From assembly GCF_036711975.1 (NCBI RefSeq), contig NC_091966.1, forward strand, positions 10,857,501-10,921,500: a stretch of 64,000 nucleotides of DNA. Reading direction: 5' to 3'. Made by a program: the position numbers and the translations under genes. Within the stretch, counting starts at the first letter, position 1. Every line of letters starts with the position of its first letter. The notes below the pieces were generated by a model, which was not told where the DNA came from, did not search any database, and saw only the letters and a program-made list of their open reading frames with translations. Of this stretch, positions 33,301 through 42,267 are shown one piece after another. Source of the stretch: Onthophagus taurus (Eukaryota; Arthropoda; Insecta; Coleoptera; Scarabaeidae).

Positions 33301-36090
33301 CTGCTCCATAATAAGTGAACCATTACCGATTTTTATTTTTCCAAATTAAGTGAGCCACTTTAGTATTAAAAGTACAGTACACTCGCAATAGTTTGAACAC
33401 AAAAATACAATGGGTCGTTCATACTAAGGAGGGTGTAATTAAATAAATTAACATTATTACTTAAACCTAAATCAATTATGTAATTATGTAAATGTTCATG
33501 TAACATTTTTAAGATTTTAAAAAATCTATAACTTTTTTCTGAATATTTTGTTAAGCAATTTTGAGTTATGGCAATGACTCATCTTCATCGGAAGAAGACA
33601 TTTTCACAACATCTGCGGCTTCATCCTTGTCCAAATATTCCACATTTGCAACAATGTAGCCATCCTAAAATTTGCAGTACATATTTGGTTATGCTATCGA
33701 CTTCTTAAACCACTTATGAAGTATAGCGTTAACTTATTTAAGCTAGTGCCTGTAGTAAGTTTATTGTATCCCTAATAAAATCATTGTGAAACTTTGGATA
33801 CAAAACTTTCACATATTAATTTTTCTAAAAACGTTATGTTCGTCTTTTCTGGGAATTTCCCTACGAAGCTTTACCTTGTTAATATGTTTAAACAAGGTTT
33901 GGTAACGAGTGCATCAAGTCGATTTTTATTATTTCGCGATGTGTACTATAAAATGGTCATATTCCAATTTTGTTATCAAAGTGCTGCATCATAATTCGTA
34001 CCGCGGCGGTCGGGGAACAGCTGATAAAATTACTTTGGCCATGTTTGACTTACTTTCAACTTGACGACATGGTTCAACTTTAACTGGTAGAAGATAGATT
34101 TCATCAACGTGAATGTAATTCATTAAACCCTCAAACTCGCCGTTCCCATAGTGTCACTTTATTGTTCTCTTTTAAAAGCGATTTCAAGCAAGTTCGGGCT
34201 CCCTCGCCACTTTTCTTCAGTTCTCCCTGCAGGATGGCAGGCGCCTCCATTCCCTGACTCCCTGCCTCCTCAAGTCAGAATTTTGCTCGTCCACGTGTCC
34301 AAGCGTCGCTTGTCCTTAATTAGTACCCATGTCTCGCAGGGGTACATAATCACGGACGCAAAAGTGTTCTATAAATGAGCTTCTTTATGTTTCTATGCAG
34401 TAGTTATGACCTGAGCAGTTGCCGGAGGCTAAAGTAGGCTCCGTTTCCAGGTTTCATTGTTTCCTCGATATTCAACCCATTCGCATTATTCTCTGTTAAG
34501 AAGGATCCCAGATATTTAAATGATGCCACGTTTTCAAATGAGTACCCGCCGACAGTTAACGGTAGCCGTATCCCAGTCCTTCTTCTAGACATGACCATAT
34601 ATTTTGTCTTATTCTCGTTAATATGGAGGCCAGCTGTCCTTGAGTCCCGTTCCAGGCTTTGCGTTGCTCGTTTTAACAATGTTGTTCCCTGTCGTATTCC
34701 GATGCTCCTGACGATCTTTTCTCGAGTTAGATTGAATAAGTCAGGTTTGTTGCGAAAACGGTTTTATGCATCTGATAAACACCTTCGTTAGCACTTTGTA
34801 TGTTGTGTTGAATACTGAGATTCCTAAATAGTTTTCACTTGTTAGTTTTGACTCTTATGCACCGGGCATATCATACTTACCGTCCACCTACTAGGTATTC
34901 CCTCTCGCTCCCACACTTCACCGAGTGGATGATATATCTCTGGCAACAAGCAATTGAAATAGCGATTAATTAAATTCTTTTGTAATGAATGAATGGAATG
35001 TTGACAATTAGTTCTGTTCCTCAATAGTCCCGCACCTTGTTTCCCAATTCTTTTTACCCGTCAATTTTTATGAATGTTAAAATAAATAACATTTTAAACT
35101 AAAAATTTAACAAAATAGTAATAATTAACTTAATCTAAACAATTAAGGAGTAACTATTAAAGTTTAACAAAAATAAAAATGTTAAAGAAAATGTTCGATG
35201 ACACTACATTCACTTAGTATGCATGCTTATGTCTTCAACGCCTATTTTAAAATGCAAAACCGATTCCCTGTATAATTAAATGCTAATTACTACAAGAAAT
35301 AGCTTTTATGAAGTCCACACGTTCCCCGCCTCTAGTTTATGATACTCTAACTATACTTTCAGTACTACGAACATACCAATAGGGCTCTGATTTGATGTAC
35401 GTTTCAACCCATGAACAGTTCCCAAGGACATTCAGTAGTAGTAGTGTGGTAGACGCACGTTGAAATTTGACTATTTGCATCGCATCCTATTTGTACCAAT
35501 GTGTGTCTTTAATGGCTGTTTTAGTGTAGTAATATAGCCATTATAGTAAAAGGATATCGCGCGTTTGTAAATATACATTCGTATTTTCTCTGTAACCTGC
35601 TGGCTAACTATTCTAACTTGCTCTTTACAGTAAATTGAGAGCTGTGTGATCATAATATGGGCAGATTATTAGCGGACCGTAGTTTAGTGTACTCTTTCGA
35701 TATAATATTAGTTTTGTGGAATATGGAGGACATTGTTTGCACATTGTTAATTAAGTTTCACTTTAATACGGGATTTACCTAGCGATTAAAGCGGAATATT
35801 TTTCTAAAATAAATAGTAAAGTTTTCTCCCAATATTTGTTGGTAAACTGAAAAATTATGAATTATTGCAAACATATTGAAATTGTCTGGTTTGACTGACA
35901 ACTAAAAAGTAACTATATGTTGTTGAAATAAAACTGTATTCTTGTTTCAGCTGATGATACAGAAATTACGTTTGATCCAGGTGACCTTATCACACATATA
36001 GAATTTGTTGATGAAGGCTGGTGGCAAGGCTTAGGCCCAGACGGAACCTATGGTTTATTTCCGGCAAATTACGTTGAATTGATTGGTTGA
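27395..36090 (+). CDS. Drebrin-like protein (actin-binding protein 1), 468 residues
   Basis: Exons are 27395-27477, 27562-28745 and 35951-36090, with GT-AG introns in phases 2 and 1. Residues about 1-135 form an ADF-H (cofilin-homology) domain: [20 protein letters not shown] at the start, then [20 protein letters not shown] and [11 protein letters not shown]. Residues about 150-280 are a Glu/Lys/Arg-rich helix ([19 protein letters not shown]), followed by an acidic, Pro-containing linker. Residues about 413-467 are an SH3 domain: ARALYDYQA, then [20 protein letters not shown] and [11 protein letters not shown]. The family binds F-actin and couples it through SH3 to endocytosis and membrane trafficking at the cell cortex. 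Length and order match animal DBNL and insect Abp1. All key SH3 residues (ALYDY, WW, PxNYV) are present. The 7.2-kb second intron splits the SH3 domain and is full of mobile elements. Confidence 0.95.
28940..29869. mobile_element. Non-autonomous inverted-repeat element (copy A)
   Basis: The left end reads TACAGGGTGTCTCACG. The right end, reversed, reads TACAGGTGTCTCACG, and similarity extends about 40 bp inward (GGTTCCTTAGAACTTT against GGTTCATTAGAACTTT). It lies in drebrin-like intron 2 and has no clear transposase. TACAGGGTG-type termini are widespread in insects; the superfamily is not assigned here. Confidence 0.75.
30311..30632 (-). pseudogene. C-terminal fragment of a transposon-associated protein
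   Basis: The minus strand reads [20 protein letters not shown], then [20 protein letters not shown] and [20 protein letters not shown], ending at TGA/TAA near 30311. I recall the WYYMPxxVxxILIHG...LSEEAQEARNKD signature from proteins repeated many times in insect genomes with mobile elements. No function is established from sequence. The 5' continuation is interrupted by the MITE at 30633. Confidence 0.55.
30633..31236. mobile_element. MITE with about 38-bp inverted termini
   Basis: Ends read CAATTATACAGGGTGATTCACA (shown here to 22 bp only as separate halves CAATTATACAGG and GTGATTCACA) and their reverse complement at 31199-31236, with two mismatches in about 38 bp. It is about 600 bp long and non-coding. 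It is inserted beside the WYYMP codons of the transposon-associated ORF. Confidence 0.85.
31237..31837. other. Intron, probable decayed transposon body
   Basis: Likely the continuation of the element whose ORF end lies at 30311-30632. Minus-strand frames are too broken to read. An ACCACCCTGTATATT at about 31527 may be another element tip. Confidence 0.35.
31838..31990. repeat. CTAGAA-rich palindromic repeat, copy 1
   Basis: Contains AAGGCTTTCACGGCCGGTGTG then tandem AACTAGAACTAACACTAGAA. A related CTAGAAC run is at 32700-32790. It looks like the tip of a dispersed insect repeat. Confidence 0.55.
31991..32245 (-). mobile_element. Inverted partial copy (B) of the 28940 element
   Basis: Read in reverse it starts TACAGGTGTCTCACG and follows copy A for about 250 bp (TTGGTAGCATGG, TTCATT, TCTAAAATATTTTCA, GGAAGTAGAC). 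The far end is missing. Confidence 0.8.
32394..32543 (-). CDS. Candidate terminal exon, unknown product
   Basis: A strong acceptor (TTTTTATGGTTTCAG) is followed by 49 codons and a stop: [20 protein letters not shown], later [20 protein letters not shown]. Compact Ile/Leu/Asn/Cys text looks coding. It lies antisense in drebrin-like intron 2, 340 bp downstream of the recombinase-like start below, so it may be the last exon of that transposon gene. Function unknown. Confidence 0.35.
   Translation of the reverse strand, partial: DKFNTIRGCKIDLLGSELNIQCSSPAIENFPDFDVNNCYILDVKDFHVL
32700..32800. repeat. CTAGAA-rich palindromic repeat, copy 2
   Basis: CACTAGCCCTAGAACCAACACTAGATCTAGAAC, given here as blocks CACTAGCCCTAGAACC and AACACTAGATCTAGAAC, is related to copy 1 at 31838. 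Confidence 0.5.
32884..33012 (-). pseudogene. N-terminal fragment of a tyrosine-recombinase-like transposon protein
   Basis: The ATG at 33012 opens [20 protein letters not shown] then [19 protein letters not shown] and a stop. [18 protein letters not shown] is readable past the stop. The ESDEDLPxEVxEAA...LxPxKSxxxYxxxYxxFxxWC pattern is what I recall for N termini of insect Crypton-like tyrosine recombinases. The catalytic part is not found. Confidence 0.45.
33566..33664 (-). CDS. Second candidate terminal exon, unknown product
   Basis: After AAATTTTAG the minus strand reads [20 protein letters not shown] then [12 protein letters not shown] and TAA. It is antisense in drebrin-like intron 2. 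It may end another copy of the transposon gene. Low confidence because it is only 32 codons. Confidence 0.25.
   Translation of the reverse strand, partial: DGYIVANVEYLDKDEAADVVKMSSSDEDESLP
33665..34149. other. Intron sequence, nothing recognised
   Basis: AT-rich with chance ORFs only. Confidence 0.4.
34150..35040 (-). mobile_element. Broken LINE in drebrin-like intron 2
   Basis: From 5' to 3' on the minus strand: [20 protein letters not shown] (RT motif 1 region, about 34850-34930), [18 protein letters not shown], then an open run at 34679-34404 with [40 protein letters not shown] and [13 protein letters not shown]. Degenerate C-terminal sequence continues to about 34150. The catalytic palm is deleted. 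It is antisense to the host gene. Confidence 0.8.
35041..35950. other. Distal part of drebrin-like intron 2
   Basis: AT-rich with no repeat identified. It ends in a good acceptor, TTCTTGTTTCAG, at 35950. Confidence 0.5.
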
Positions 36091-37219
36091 ATTGAGTAAT
36101 GGTATATGTAAGTTCGCGCAATTAAATCAACCCATTTATTATGTGGCATCATCATTATTTTTTTTTGTATTAAAATCGGTAAACTCGCATTTAGCTTGCT
36201 TCAGTATACGTATACAATAATAAGTTTATTATGGCCTATAAATATGTTAACTTCAAGTAATTATACATATATCCTTTTTTATTTTAAGTAATTAACTACA
36301 ATTATATTTTATTATGGTATTATTTGCTTTATATATTTTTTATTGGAATTCCATTAATTTTTAAGACTATTTTCTTTGCTCAAAATAGTGCAATTAATTA
36401 GACTGCCTTCATCAAACCATTTTTGTTATTAAATAAGCACTAAGAAAATGTAATACCAAATGTCTTGTGCCAACCCATTACTTTTCAACTCGTTTTAGCA
36501 TAAAAAGTCAACAAAAAGACGTGTGATGAGCCTTTCTTTAATCCTACTATTAATATTGTTATTTATACAGATCAAATGATTATAATATATCGTACGTTGT
36601 GAAAGTGTTTATAGTTATTGTGGTATGGATGATCAGACATAACAAATTCGTAAAATTAAATTAAAAAGAAGAAATAAATTGAGATTATTGTTAGAGTATT
36701 TCCTATTTTCTAACTTATACGTCACATTAATATGCACGGATGAAAGAATACAATAAAGCAAAAAGTTATCGTTCGTTACGGTAAGGCTTAATTGACGTAA
36801 ATTAGACATTTGCTATCTTAACAAGAAATGAAACTCGTAACCGACAGTCATAATTTGCACTTACATTCGATATTTGTCTACTTTGTGATATAGCCATTGT
36901 ACTACAGACATTTGTGAATAAAATTCTAAGAAAAACTTGATTATAAAGTTATTTTTATATGATCAAAAAAAAATACCTTCCTAAATAATACAGCTTTATA
37001 AAACAAATAAGGAATTTGTGGACTTGGATTCTAGAAAATATCCTGCTTTTTATGTTATGGGATAACATTTTTAGGTCGAAAATAGTAAAAATAGTTTTCT
37101 TTGTACGCCGATACCCTATACTTGGATGACGTGGCGCAGGGATATCGTTATAAAAGAAGGATTTTAGACTTCCATTTGTATACCATCAAAACAGGATTAC
37201 GTATTATATAAAAGATGTA
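36091..37219. other. 3' UTR and downstream flank of the drebrin-like gene
   Basis: Several AATAAA signals occur (for example at 36673-36678, and near 36752 and 36917), so the transcript may end anywhere in this stretch. The gypsy element follows about 1.1 kb past the stop. Confidence 0.45.
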
Positions 37220-37468
37220 TGTAGGATTTGTCCTTGAAGGCTCTCAGGAGTGGGACGAGCCGACTTTCCTAGGCGGGAAGTGAGTAGTCGAAAAGCAATC
37301 GAACGAAAAAGATCGATTCGATCAAAACGGTGACCAGTATAGTGAAATCAAATAATACCCTTATTTTGTTAAACTATTAAATAAAACTTAAGTTACAATT
37401 CCGATGTTTTGGTGAATAAATAAAAACATAACCCCTAGATTTAGAATAAAAGTGAGCACGAACTCACA
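37220..37468 (+). repeat. 5' LTR
   Basis: 249 bp, TG...CA, with several AATAAA motifs in its 3' half. One substitution against the 3' LTR (CACGAACTCACA against CACGAACCCACA). No clear TATA box. Confidence 0.95.
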
Positions 37469-37471
37469 AAT

Positions 37472-37489
37472 TGGAGGCCCGTCCGGAAT
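37472..37489 (+). other. Primer binding site, tRNA-Pro-like
   Basis: TGGAGGCCCGTCCGGAAT starts three bases after the LTR. It matches the complement of the animal tRNA-Pro 3' end (TGGGGGCTCGTCCGGGAT, from general knowledge) at 15 of 18 positions. Confidence 0.65.
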
Positions 37490-37756
37490 AAGAAAAACGG
37501 TAATGTGCGAATGTGTTAACAAACAGTAAAAGTGTATTGAAAATTGGAAAGCGAAGAGTAAAATTCCGAAGAAACAACAAAAACGGCAACGACGCGGGAG
37601 TTGTGAAGGTCGTGGGAGACACAGACAACGACGAAGCGACGCCATTACAGTAACGGCTTTCGAAGAGACGTGACACGCCAGAAGTCCACAAAAAAAAAAA
37701 GATAAGTTGCATGCTTTTGTTCATCTACGAAAATTATTAAAAGAAATAAAATAAAA

Positions 37757-38767
37757 ATGGATCGCTTAGCCGATAATTTAAATATTGAACGAAACATATC
37801 AAGAGCAAAAACGGCTGCTATAAGGGCATGTCATAAACTGGTTTTTGAAAATGACGGCGATCGTAACAATAGAAAAAGATTACGTGAGTTTACGGGTTTT
37901 GCTTTTGAAAATAATGACGAAAAACAAAAGAAGTTAGATTACGCGATAAAAAGTTTGACTTTGGGAGATTTAAACTCAATTTGTAACATCTTGGAAATTC
38001 CAAACGACGCGAATAATAAGGAGGATTTGGTGGGAGTTTTATGTACACGATTGACGGATTTAAATTTGTTAACAAAAGACGACGAAGCAAATGACGACGA
38101 AAACCACAGCGACGAGGATAATTCCGACAATGACGTTAATAACGACGTAGAAAACGATGACGAAGGAAATGATGACGTACAAAAAATAGTTCCTGAATCG
38201 AAGAAGGCGCCACCAAAATTTGTACTAACGTTTAAGGACGTGGAGGACGCAGTTTCAACATTCAACGGACGTGATAATTGTTCGGTCGAGAAGTGGCTGG
38301 AAGAATTTGAAGAAACCGCAATATTGATGGGGTGGAACGACGTAGAAAAGTTGATTTACGGAAAAAGATTGCTTAAGGATGACGCACTTCTGTTTATCAA
38401 ATCAGAACCGATGATTAAATCATGGAAAATATTGAAAAATAAGTTAAAAAAGGAATATGGTCAAACAATAAACAGCGCAGCATTACATAAAATGCTAACT
38501 ACCAGAAAAAAACGAAAGGATGAGACGATTACGCAATACCTTTTAGAAATGCGACAAATTGCATCACGGGGTTACATAGAAGAAGACGCGTTGATCGACT
38601 ATATTATTGACGGGATTACTGACGACGAAGTAAATAAAACCGTGCTATATGGTGCAAAATGTATGAACGATTTTAAAGCGAAATTAAAAATTTATGAGAA
38701 AATGAAATCCAAGCAATATAAAGATAAACGAGATTATAAAGAAAAAAATACCAAGGACACCGATTGA
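37757..38767 (+). CDS. Gag with DEK/SAP-like N-terminal domain, 336 residues
   Basis: The ATG at 37757 follows a leader of about 290 bp. Residues about 39-103 (RKRLREFTGFAFE, then KKLDYAIKSLTLGDLNSIC, NILEIP, KEDLVGVLCTRL) closely follow the SAP/pseudo-SAP DNA-binding region of the chromatin protein DEK, including the FxGFxFE and SIC.xL landmarks. Residues 108-140 are almost all Asp, Glu and Asn, again like DEK. Residues about 155-315 form a standard retrotransposon Gag core (FNGRDNCSVEKWLEEFEETA, KEYGQTINSAALHKML, ITQYLLEMRQIASRG). The ORF stops at TGA 38765-38767 with no zinc knuckle; those lie in the next frame. Virus-like particle assembly is the family role. Chromatin or DNA binding by the N-terminal part is inference. 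Confidence 0.85.
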   Translation: MDRLADNLNIERNISRAKTAAIRACHKLVFENDGDRNNRKRLREFTGFAFENNDEKQKKLDYAIKSLTLGDLNSICNILEIPNDANNKEDLVGVLCTRLTDLNLLTKDDEANDDENHSDEDNSDNDVNNDVENDDEGNDDVQKIVPESKKAPPKFVLTFKDVEDAVSTFNGRDNCSVEKWLEEFEETAILMGWNDVEKLIYGKRLLKDDALLFIKSEPMIKSWKILKNKLKKEYGQTINSAALHKMLTTRKKRKDETITQYLLEMRQIASRGYIEEDALIDYIIDGITDDEVNKTVLYGAKCMNDFKAKLKIYEKMKSKQYKDKRDYKEKNTKDTD

Positions 38768-41700
38768 GGCAGAAAAAGAATGAACGCGAAGAAAAAGATT
38801 CTTTTCCAACATGTTTCAACTGTGGAAAGAAGGGTCACCTTTCGAAGAATTGCCGCGACAAGGCAAAAGGCATAAAATGTTTCAACTGCAATAACTTTGG
38901 TCATATTTCGAGGAATTGTCAGTCGCAAGAGAAAGAAAAGAGACAATCGTATGTGATAAGAGAGATTGAAGAAGTAATGCCCGGATACAAGCTATTGTAC
39001 CTTAACAAAAGATTATTTAACGGATTCGTAGATACCGGAAGTGATCTTAACCTGATTAAGATTAGCAGTTATTTGAAGTTGGGTTCACCAAATTTTGAAA
39101 GCACATCGATTTCCCTGAAAGGACTAGGCAAAAACGCTGTTTCTACTTTAGGAAAATTTAACACTGATATAAGCATAGATAAGTGCGAATTTGAGACGAC
39201 AATACATATTGTACCTGACGATGCCATTCCCATGGATTTGCTTATCGGAAAATCAATTTTAAAACAAGTTACCTTGATGATTTCCTCCGAAGAAATTAAA
39301 GTTTTTAGCCGTGGACAAAAAGAAGAACTAAATCTTTCCGAAGAAAATGATATATTGTTAATAAATACAGAAAATGTTTTAGATGTCGGAAGATATGAAT
39401 ATTATGACGAAGTTGAACGATTAATCGAAAATTACAAACCGGAAAAGTGTTCACCATCGGCAAACGTGCAAACTAAAATTATTTTACAGGACGAGATACC
39501 AGTTTACCAGACGCCGAGAAGATTGTCAATGCCAGAAAAACATGAGGTAAATAAACAAATCGAAGAATGGTTGAACAATGGAATAATTAGAGAAAGTACA
39601 TCCGACTTTGCAAGCCCTATTGTACTCGTGAAGAAGAAGGATGGAAGTACTCGCATTTGCATCGATTACCGCAAATTGAATAGAAAAATAATAAAGGATC
39701 GTTATCCTCTTCCTGTGATAGAAGACCATATTGATTTATTGGTTGGTGCGACAATATTTACAACGTTAGATTTAAGAAATGGGTTCTTTCATGTTCCTGT
39801 CGCAGAAGAGAGCGTAAAGTATACATCTTTCGTAACGCCAAATGGACAATATGAGTTTTTGCGTACTCCGTTCGGCTTATGCAATTCACCTGCAGTTTTT
39901 CAACGTTATGTCAACAACGTGTTTAAAGATCTGATTCGAGAAAATGTAGTGATTTTATACATGGACGATATTATTATTCCTGCCAAAGACGTCAACGAAG
40001 CGTTTAAAAGGTTGAAAAGAGTTTTAATCACGGCAATGGAAAATGGATTAGAGTTTAAATGGTCGAAATGTCAGTTCCTTAAAGATTCTGTGGAATATTT
40101 GGGTCATGAAATAGAGAATGGCTTTGTCAAGCCAGCGAAACACAAAATCAAGGCCGTTATAAATTTTCCGAAACCAACGACGGTAAAGAAAGTTCAAAGT
40201 TTTCTGGGACTTACTGGATACTTTAGAAAATATATCGCTGATTACTCACTAATTGCGAAACCTTTAACGGATTTATTAAAACAAGGCAAAAGGTTTGTAT
40301 TTGAAAAAGATGAAGAGCAAGCATTTGAACAGCTAAAAGAAAAATTAACTAGCGAACCAGTACTGAAAATTTTCAATTATGGCAACGAAACGGAACTCCA
40401 CGTAGATGCGAGTAAAGATGGCTTTGGAGCCGTATTATTGCAAACGAATCCAAATGACGGAAAATTATATCCAATCTATTACTGGAGTAGAAAAACTAGT
40501 GACGCTCAGAAAAAATATCATAGTTATGAGCTCGAGGTACTTGCCATAGTAGAGGCGTTGAAAAAATTTCGCGTTTATTTATTGGGCAACCATTTTAAAA
40601 TCTTAACAGATTGTGCAGCTTTTGCAGCCACAATGCAAAAGAAAGATCTTTGCACAAGGGTCGCACGATGGGCGCTTTTGTTGGAAGAATTTGATTATAC
40701 GATTGAGCATAGACCAGGACATAGAATGAAGCATTGCGATGCTCTAAGTCGAAATCCAATAACTATGATAATTGAATCCGGATTTTTGGAAAGGGTGGCG
40801 AAGGCGCAATCGGACGACGAACATCTACGAACAATTATGAAAATTTTGGAAAGTGGCGAGTATGAAAATTATGAGGTGGTGAAGAACATTTTGTATAAAA
40901 ATATAGATGGGCAAAGACTCCTTGCGATTCCAATTAATATGCAACCGCACATAATACGAGAGGCGCATGAAAATGGCCACTTTGCTTTGAAAAAAACGAG
41001 TGAGTTGATCAAACGAGATTATTACATACCTAACTTAGACGAAAAAATTAAGAAGATTATACAAAATTGCATACGATGCATTTTAGTAGAAAGAAAATCA
41101 GGAAAAGCCGAAGGTTTATTAAATCCAATAGAGAAGGGTGATGTCCCCTTACACACATATCACATTGATCATCTGGGTCCGATGGCGAAAACCTGTAAAA
41201 GCTATAAATATTTGTTTGCTGTCATCGACGCCTTCACCAAATTTGTATGGATTTACCCTACAAAAACTACTTCAACAAAGGAAGTCTTAGACAAATTAGA
41301 ATTACAAAAAACAACTTTTGGAAACCCAGCAGTAATAATTTCGGATCGAGGAACCGCTTTTACATCACGAGAATTCAATAATTATTGCACGCAAGAACGT
41401 ATTAGACACGTAACAATTACAACGGGTGTTCCGCGTGGAAACGGACAAGTTGAGCGAATAAATCGAATAATCATCCCCGTACTCTCCAAATTAACGATTG
41501 AAAAACCAGAAAATTGGTACAAATACGTTAAGAAAGTACAAGAAGCTATAAATAGCACATTTCAAAGAAGTGTGAATAGCACACCTTTTCAGCTGATGTT
41601 TGGTGTACCAATGAAACGGCCTGAAGAACTCCGGTTAAGAGAGATAATTGAAGAGGAATACGTTCAGGAATTCAATGAGGAACGAGAGAATTTGAGAAGA

Positions 41701-42078
41701 GAGGCTAAAAAGCAGATCATTAAAATTCAACAAGAAAATCGACGAAATTATAATAAAAAAAGAAAACCTGCAAAAAACTATCGTATAGGCGATCTCGTGG
41801 CCATAAAGCGCACGCAATTTCAAAATGAATCTAAGTTGTTGCCAAAATTTCTAGGTCCGTATAGAGTAGTTAGAGGAACTGGTCTTGATCGCTACGAGGT
41901 GGAAAAAGTTGGTAACCACGAGGGTCCCGGAAAAACGTTCAGCAGCGCTGATTTCATGAAGCCCTGGTGTCTGGACAGTCCATTCGAGACGAATGCTTTG
42001 CAAGATGGCCGAGATGTAGGATTTGTCCTTGAAGGCTCTCAGGAGTGGGACGAGCCGACTTTCCTAGGCGGGAAGTGA
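38740..42078 (+). CDS. Pol (NC knuckles, protease, RT, RNase H, integrase)
   Basis: Open from 38740 in the -1 frame and without its own clear start, so probably made as Gag-Pol. Counting from 38764: two CCHC knuckles (CFNCGKKGHLSKNC 17-30, CFNCNNFGHISRNC 39-52); protease DTG at 90-92 (GFVDTGSDLNLI); RT with TLDLRNGFFHVP and catalytic YMDD at 399-402; RNase H (HVDASKDGFGAVLL, about 547); integrase HHCC finger from about 735 (HENGHF, CIRCILVE); and the core triad Asp802, Asp861 and Glu897 (D,D(35)E). A GPY/F module (LPKFLGPYRVVRG) follows. The last 21 codons lie inside the 3' LTR. All catalytic residues are present, so activity is plausible. Confidence 0.92.
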   Translation, partial: RKKYQGHRLRQKKNEREEKDSFPTCFNCGKKGHLSKNCRDKAKGIKCFNCNNFGHISRNCQSQEKEKRQSYVIREIEEVMPGYKLLYLNKRLFNGFVDTGSDLNLIKISSYLKLGSPNFESTSISLKGLGKNAVSTLGKFNTDISIDKCEFETTIHIVPDDAIPMDLLIGKSILKQVTLMISSEEIKVFSRGQKEELNLSEENDILLINTENVLDVGRYEYYDEVERLIENYKPEKCSPSANVQTKIILQDEIPVYQTPRRLSMPEKHEVNKQIEEWLNNGIIRESTSDFASPIVLVKKKDGSTRICIDYRKLNRKIIKDRYPLPVIEDHIDLLVGATIFTTLDLRNGFFHVPVAEESVKYTSFVTPNGQYEFLRTPFGLCNSPAVFQRYVNNVFKDLIRENVVILYMDDIIIPAKDVNEAFKRLKRVLITAMENGLEFKWSKCQFLKDSVEYLGHEIENGFVKPAKHKIKAVINFPKPTTVKKVQSFLGLTGYFRKYIADYSLIAKPLTDLLKQGKRFVFEKDEEQAFEQLKEKLTSEPVLKIFNYGNETELHVDASKDGFGAVLLQTNPNDGKLYPIYYWSRKTSDAQKKYHSYELEVLAIVEALKKFRVYLLGNHFKILTDCAAFAATMQKKDLCTRVARWALLLEEFDYTIEHRPGHRMKHCDALSRNPITMIIESGFLERVAKAQSDDEHLRTIMKILESGEYENYEVVKNILYKNIDGQRLLAIPINMQPHIIREAHENGHFALKKTSELIKRDYYIPNLDEKIKKIIQNCIRCILVERKSGKAEGLLNPIEKGDVPLHTYHIDHLGPMAKTCKSYKYLFAVIDAFTKFVWIYPTKTTSTKEVLDKLELQKTTFGNPAVIISDRGTAFTSREFNNYCTQERIRHVTITTGVPRGNGQVERINRIIIPVLSKLTIEKPENWYKYVKKVQEAINSTFQRSVNSTPFQLMFGVPMKRPEELRLREIIEEEYVQEFNEERENLRREAKKQIIKIQQENRRNYNKKRKPAKNYRIGDLVAIKRTQFQNESKLLPKFLGPYRVVRGTGLDRYEVEKVGNHEGPGKTFSSADFMKPWCLDSPFETNALQDGRDVGFVLEGSQEWDEPTFLGGK
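38743..38749 (+). promoter_or_regulatory. Putative -1 ribosomal frameshift site A AAA AAT
   Basis: In the gag frame the bases read GAA AAA AAT, giving the heptamer A AAA AAT of X XXY YYZ form, six codons before the gag stop. The pol frame is -1 relative to gag and becomes open only at 38740, so a slip here joins them. No convincing structure is visible 5-9 nt downstream. Confidence 0.55.
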
Positions 42079-42263
42079 GTAGTCGAAAAGCAATCGAACG
42101 AAAAAGATCGATTCGATCAAAACGGTGACCAGTATAGTGAAATCAAATAATACCCTTATTTTGTTAAACTATTAAATAAAACTTAAGTTACAATTCCGAT
42201 GTTTTGGTGAATAAATAAAAACATAACCCCTAGATTTAGAATAAAAGTGAGCACGAACCCACA
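42015..42263 (+). repeat. 3' LTR, overlapping the end of pol
   Basis: 249 bp. Its first 64 bases encode the Pol C terminus (VGFVLEGSQEWDEPTFLGGK then TGA). No classical polypurine run lies directly upstream. Confidence 0.95.
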
Positions 42264-42267
42264 TGTA

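Larger units (their letters stand above)
37220..42263 (+). mobile_element. Young, near-intact Ty3/gypsy retrotransposon, 5044 bp
   Basis: Bounded by two 249-bp LTRs (TGTAGGATT...CACA) that differ at one base, with TGTA target duplications (37216-37219 and 42264-42267). The interior carries a tRNA-Pro-like primer site, gag, and a pol with protease, RT, RNase H and integrase motifs intact. No env is present. Near-identical LTRs and open ORFs indicate recent insertion and possible activity. Assignment within Ty3/gypsy is left open. The copy lies downstream of the drebrin-like gene in the same orientation. Confidence 0.95.

Noticed and set aside
37388-38265. Minus-strand ORFs across the gypsy LTR, leader and gag
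   Set aside because: Shadows of the plus-strand element; Ser/Phe-rich reverse of acidic codons.
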